The notes under the pieces: generated by a model
Seen by the model: the letters and a program-made list of their open reading frames with translations, nothing else
The model's database searches: none
Told to the model about the DNA's origin: nothing
Assembly (NCBI GenBank): GCA_026000755.1
Contig: BNZC01000014.1
Coordinates: 1-34,591 of the forward strand
Source of the DNA: Clostridia bacterium
Lineage (GTDB): Bacteria > Bacillota > Clostridia > Lachnospirales > Lachnospiraceae
DNA: 34,591 nt
Direction of reading: 5' to 3'
Shown: positions 32,821 to 34,591 of the stretch, in pieces
Numbering within the stretch: position 1 is the first letter of the stretch
How the letters are laid out: every line of letters begins with the position of its first letter
Made by a program: the position numbers and the translations under genes

Positions 32821-33551
32821 ATGAAATATACCGTAGGGCTTTGCGATGATGAAAAAAACTTTTTGAAAATACATCAAGCATATCTGGAAAAAATCAAAAA
32901 AAGTGGAAGTTGGATTTGGAAATTGTCGCCTTTCTTTCCGGAGTGGAGCTGTTAGATTATGCCATGGAGCATAAACTGCATATCGCATTTCTGGATATTG
33001 AGATGGACGGGATGGACGGAATGGAAACGGCAAGGCATCTGAAACGTCAAAATCCCTCCATGCCCATTCTCTTTATTACGGGAAAAGACGGATACCAAGG
33101 GCAGGCGTATAAAACCGATGTGGATGCTTTGGGGTATCTGGAAAAGCCTTTGCAGGAAGAGGCCCTCAAACAGAAGCTGCGGCAGGCATTGGATTTACTG
33201 AATGCACAACAAGTGCGAATGCAGAAGAAAATGCTTATTTTCCTGGAAGATAGGGAAGAAAAGCATATTCCACAGCATGACATTGTATGGATTGAAAAAC
33301 ACAATGAGCAAAGCAGGATTGTATTAGCATCAGGGAAGGAACACTACAGCTATTTCACAATTGTGAATCTGATGGAAGAATTAAATGACTATTTTTGGCA
33401 AGTGAGTCAAAGCAAGATTGTCAATTCACGATATGTTATAGACGTGATTGGGAATAAGGTTTTCTTGAAACATGGACATTGTATTCAGATCAGCACAAGA
33501 CGCTGTAAAGAAATCAAGGCAAAATATAAAAGCTTGAAATTGCATCGCTGA
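32821..33551 (+). pseudogene. LytTR response regulator (AgrA/ComE type) interrupted by a frameshift
   Basis: The first part, from ATG 32821, reads MKYTVGLCDDEKNFLKIHQA, a receiver N-terminus with the acidic pair DD. It runs to stop at 32953-32955. The rest of the receiver and the DNA-binding domain are in another frame from about 32903: 'FLDIEMDGMDGMETA' (phospho-acceptor Asp), 'ILFITGKD' and the LytTR domain 'YFWQVSQSKIVNSRYVI'. The frames change at A7 (32896-32902); one more A would join them. So it is either a recently broken gene or one rescued by transcriptional slippage. An in-frame ATG 32734 with AGGAGAGG upstream is an alternative start. No histidine kinase is in the window. Confidence 0.78.
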
Positions 33552-33631
33552 ACGGATTCCATGGTTAAACGAGCGAATACCTAAGCCTGACTTAATTTTT
33601 AAGCGAATACCATGATGAAATGAGCGGATTC
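33551..33631 (+). repeat. Degenerate 30-bp direct repeat after the LytTR gene
   Basis: Two 30-bp units begin at 33551 and 33602 (22 of 30 identical). Each starts and ends with a GCGAATAC- or GCGGATTC-like octamer. LytTR proteins bind paired direct repeats, but these lie downstream of the gene, so such a role is only a guess. Confidence 0.4.
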
Positions 33632-33723
33632 TAAATAATGCTTGCGAGCTTTGTTTTGATGTGGTAAGATAATACTCGTAGCAAGCTTGCAGCAAAGAAA
33701 TAGAATAATGGTGTAAAATATTT

Positions 33724-33846
33724 TCAGCAGCATAGGCAAACGCTCGAAAGAGGGCGTTGCGAAAAAGCGAGTTGGTAATATGTCAATACCTAAATTGAAA
33801 ATATTTCGAAGGAATTAGGTGATTGCGAAACAAGTTTGAATCGCCT
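33724..33846 (+). ncRNA. Structured leader RNA, possible riboswitch before the secreted-protein gene
   Basis: The leader contains GGCAAAC (33735-33741) followed by CTC-GAAA-GAG (33743-33752), a GNRA tetraloop hairpin, and then a GCGAAAAAGC hairpin. This order recalls the c-di-GMP-I (GEMM) aptamer, though the conserved GGACGCAAAGC block does not match well. Downstream, three helices compete: GGTA/TACC (33774-33790), ACCTAAATT/AATTAGGT (33788-33820) and AGGTGATT/AATCGCCT (33817-33846). Neighbouring helices share strands, as in a switch. AAAGGAGG of the gene follows 17 nt later. No family can be assigned with certainty. Confidence 0.45.
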
Positions 33847-33878
33847 AGAACAGACTGTCTTGAAAGGAGGCAATTATA

Positions 33879-34274
33879 ATGGTTAAAAAAATAATGGTTA
33901 AGAAGTTAATGATCGCTGTTGTTATGGTATTTAGTTTGGTAAATGTATTTGGTTTTGGTGTTAATGCTGCTAGTTGGGACGTGAGGTATGTTAAGGGTGC
34001 TCCTAGTTCTGAACAAAAGTCCACCACTTTGACTTTTACAACAAGATCATCTGCTTATACAGCAAATTGTACCAGCATGACAAGTGCAACAAATCGTAGC
34101 GTTACGATTGCCGGAACCAACGTATCTATTGAAGGTGGAAACAAAGTTATGAATAATACGGGGTCTATTTCTTGGAAAATAGATTGGAACAATCCTCCGA
34201 GTACATCTTCTTTTAACTTTAGTGGGTACAGTTCTACTGCAGCTACGTTTACGGCTTCCGGAACGGCAAACTAA
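33879..34274 (+). CDS. Small secreted protein of unknown family
   Basis: This 131-residue protein has a signal peptide (MVKKIMVKKLMIAVVMVF, then cleavage near VNA|AS at about residue 31). The mature ~100 residues are Ser/Thr/Asn-rich with alternating aromatic and small residues ('WDVRYVKGAPSS', 'GSISWKIDWNNPP', 'FNFSGYSSTAATF'), suggesting a beta-sandwich. A single Cys is present. The first codons repeat (MVKKI-MVKKL). AAAGGAGG lies 8 nt before ATG 33879. It is preceded by a long structured leader and followed by a hairpin and a lipoprotein gene. I do not recognise the family; small bacteriocin-like or surface proteins are possible. Confidence 0.7.
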   Translation: MVKKIMVKKLMIAVVMVFSLVNVFGFGVNAASWDVRYVKGAPSSEQKSTTLTFTTRSSAYTANCTSMTSATNRSVTIAGTNVSIEGGNKVMNNTGSISWKIDWNNPPSTSSFNFSGYSSTAATFTASGTAN

Positions 34275-34283
34275 TAAGCTTGT

Positions 34284-34324
34284 TTATTTGCGGCCTCGAA
34301 TGATTGTATCGAAGCCGCAAATAA
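34284..34324 (+). terminator. Hairpin after the secreted-protein gene
   Basis: TTATTTGCGGC (34284-34294) pairs with GCCGCAAATAA (34314-34324). TCGA/TCGA inside extends the stem after one mismatch. The run after the stem is only partly T-rich, so termination may be incomplete, letting transcription continue into the lipoprotein gene. Confidence 0.6.
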
Positions 34325-34371
34325 TTTGGCTTATCTTATCGCCACTTGATGTTAGAAAGGAACGAAACAAA

Positions 34372-34591
34372 ATGATAAAAAAAACAAGTTTTTTCTTACT
34401 GATTATCCTTTCGCTTTCCTGTTTCCTATCAGCTTGTGCAAGTAGTGATAAAATAAACAGAAAACTGGATTTGCAGAATTTGTCAGAAGCAAGTGTTCAA
34501 TTTGAGAAGATAAAAGAGCAAGAATTTTCAAATTTTTCATTTGAAGACTGCGTATTGAATCTGCCCCAAGTACCTACAGAACTATATGCAC
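34372..34591 (+). CDS. Lipoprotein of unknown function (3' end outside window)
   Basis: The frame starts at ATG 34372 with AAAGGAA upstream and runs off the window after 73 codons. It begins MIKKTSFFLLIILSLSCFLS followed by the lipobox LSAC, so the mature protein should be lipid-anchored at Cys25. The visible mature part is charged and unrecognised ('KINRKLDLQNLSEASVQFEK'). It is 97 bp after the small secreted protein and may belong with it, for instance in an export or immunity role; this is a guess. Confidence 0.75.
   Translation, partial: MIKKTSFFLLIILSLSCFLSACASSDKINRKLDLQNLSEASVQFEKIKEQEFSNFSFEDCVLNLPQVPTELYA

Noticed and set aside
32896..32902. Programmed -1 ribosomal frameshift in the LytTR gene
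   Set aside because: The A7 run is not placed as an X XXY YYZ heptamer in the zero frame (slipping back would put CAA in the P site), so loss of one A or transcriptional slippage is more likely.
33879..34274. Lactococcin 972-type bacteriocin assignment for the small secreted protein
   Set aside because: Length and signal peptide fit loosely, but the mature sequence lacks a recognisable match to that family.

Overview
The window comes from a spore-forming, low-to-moderate-GC Firmicute of class Clostridia, probably Lachnospiraceae-like. This rests on the RecU, PilZ and FtsY types, the clostridial form of diaminopimelate decarboxylase, dipicolinate synthase A/B, strong AGGAGG ribosome sites, choline-binding-like cell-wall repeats and an AgrA/LytTR-type regulator. 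No phage, CRISPR array or transposase gene is visible, but the intergenic space is rich in structured repeats.

Layout. 1-8.2 kb (+) is a cell-surface block: the 3' part of a rhamnan-synthesis (RgpF-like) glycosyltransferase, an acyltransferase, two secreted peptidoglycan hydrolases (an amidase and a glucosaminidase) with nearly identical C-termini, and a PilZ c-di-GMP receptor. 8.2-10.4 kb (-) is aroF-tyrA. 10.7-16.6 kb holds a divergent EF-G paralogue, a Cu/Zn superoxide dismutase homologue, a DUF6323-like gene, lysA and ftsY. 16.6-21.8 kb (+) holds ilvA and trpE-trpG-trpC-trpF, without trpD, trpB or trpA. 21.8-26.1 kb (+) holds a YgiQ-type radical SAM protein, a 186-bp MITE-like element, an RluA-family pseudouridine synthase, recU and tRNA-Gly(CCC). 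26.3-29.9 kb (-) holds asnB and the sporulation genes dpaB and dpaA, the latter behind a sigma-K-like promoter.

30-34.6 kb is the accessory part and the most unusual. A helix-turn-helix/TPR regulator of RRNPP (Rgg/PlcR/NprR) type is divergent from a 48-codon secreted pro-peptide gene, which looks like a peptide quorum-sensing pair. A lone JAMM-type metalloprotease-like protein follows, then a 37-codon hydrophobic peptide, a LytTR response regulator broken by a frameshift in an A tract, and a small secreted protein whose leader contains a chain of mutually exclusive helices (riboswitch-like). The window ends inside a lipoprotein gene.

How the parts fit. The chorismate-using genes aroF, tyrA and trpEGCF feed Tyr and Trp synthesis; ilvA, lysA and asnB are further amino-acid genes. 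Two intergenic repeat families keep their stems through paired base changes, one copy pair at 10.49 and 25.89 kb and another at 24.02 and 28.15 kb. Degenerate local tandem duplications of 69-78 bp occur at the trpG/trpC junction, at the start of the pseudouridine synthase gene and inside ygiQ. All functions are read from sequence by eye; no database search was run.
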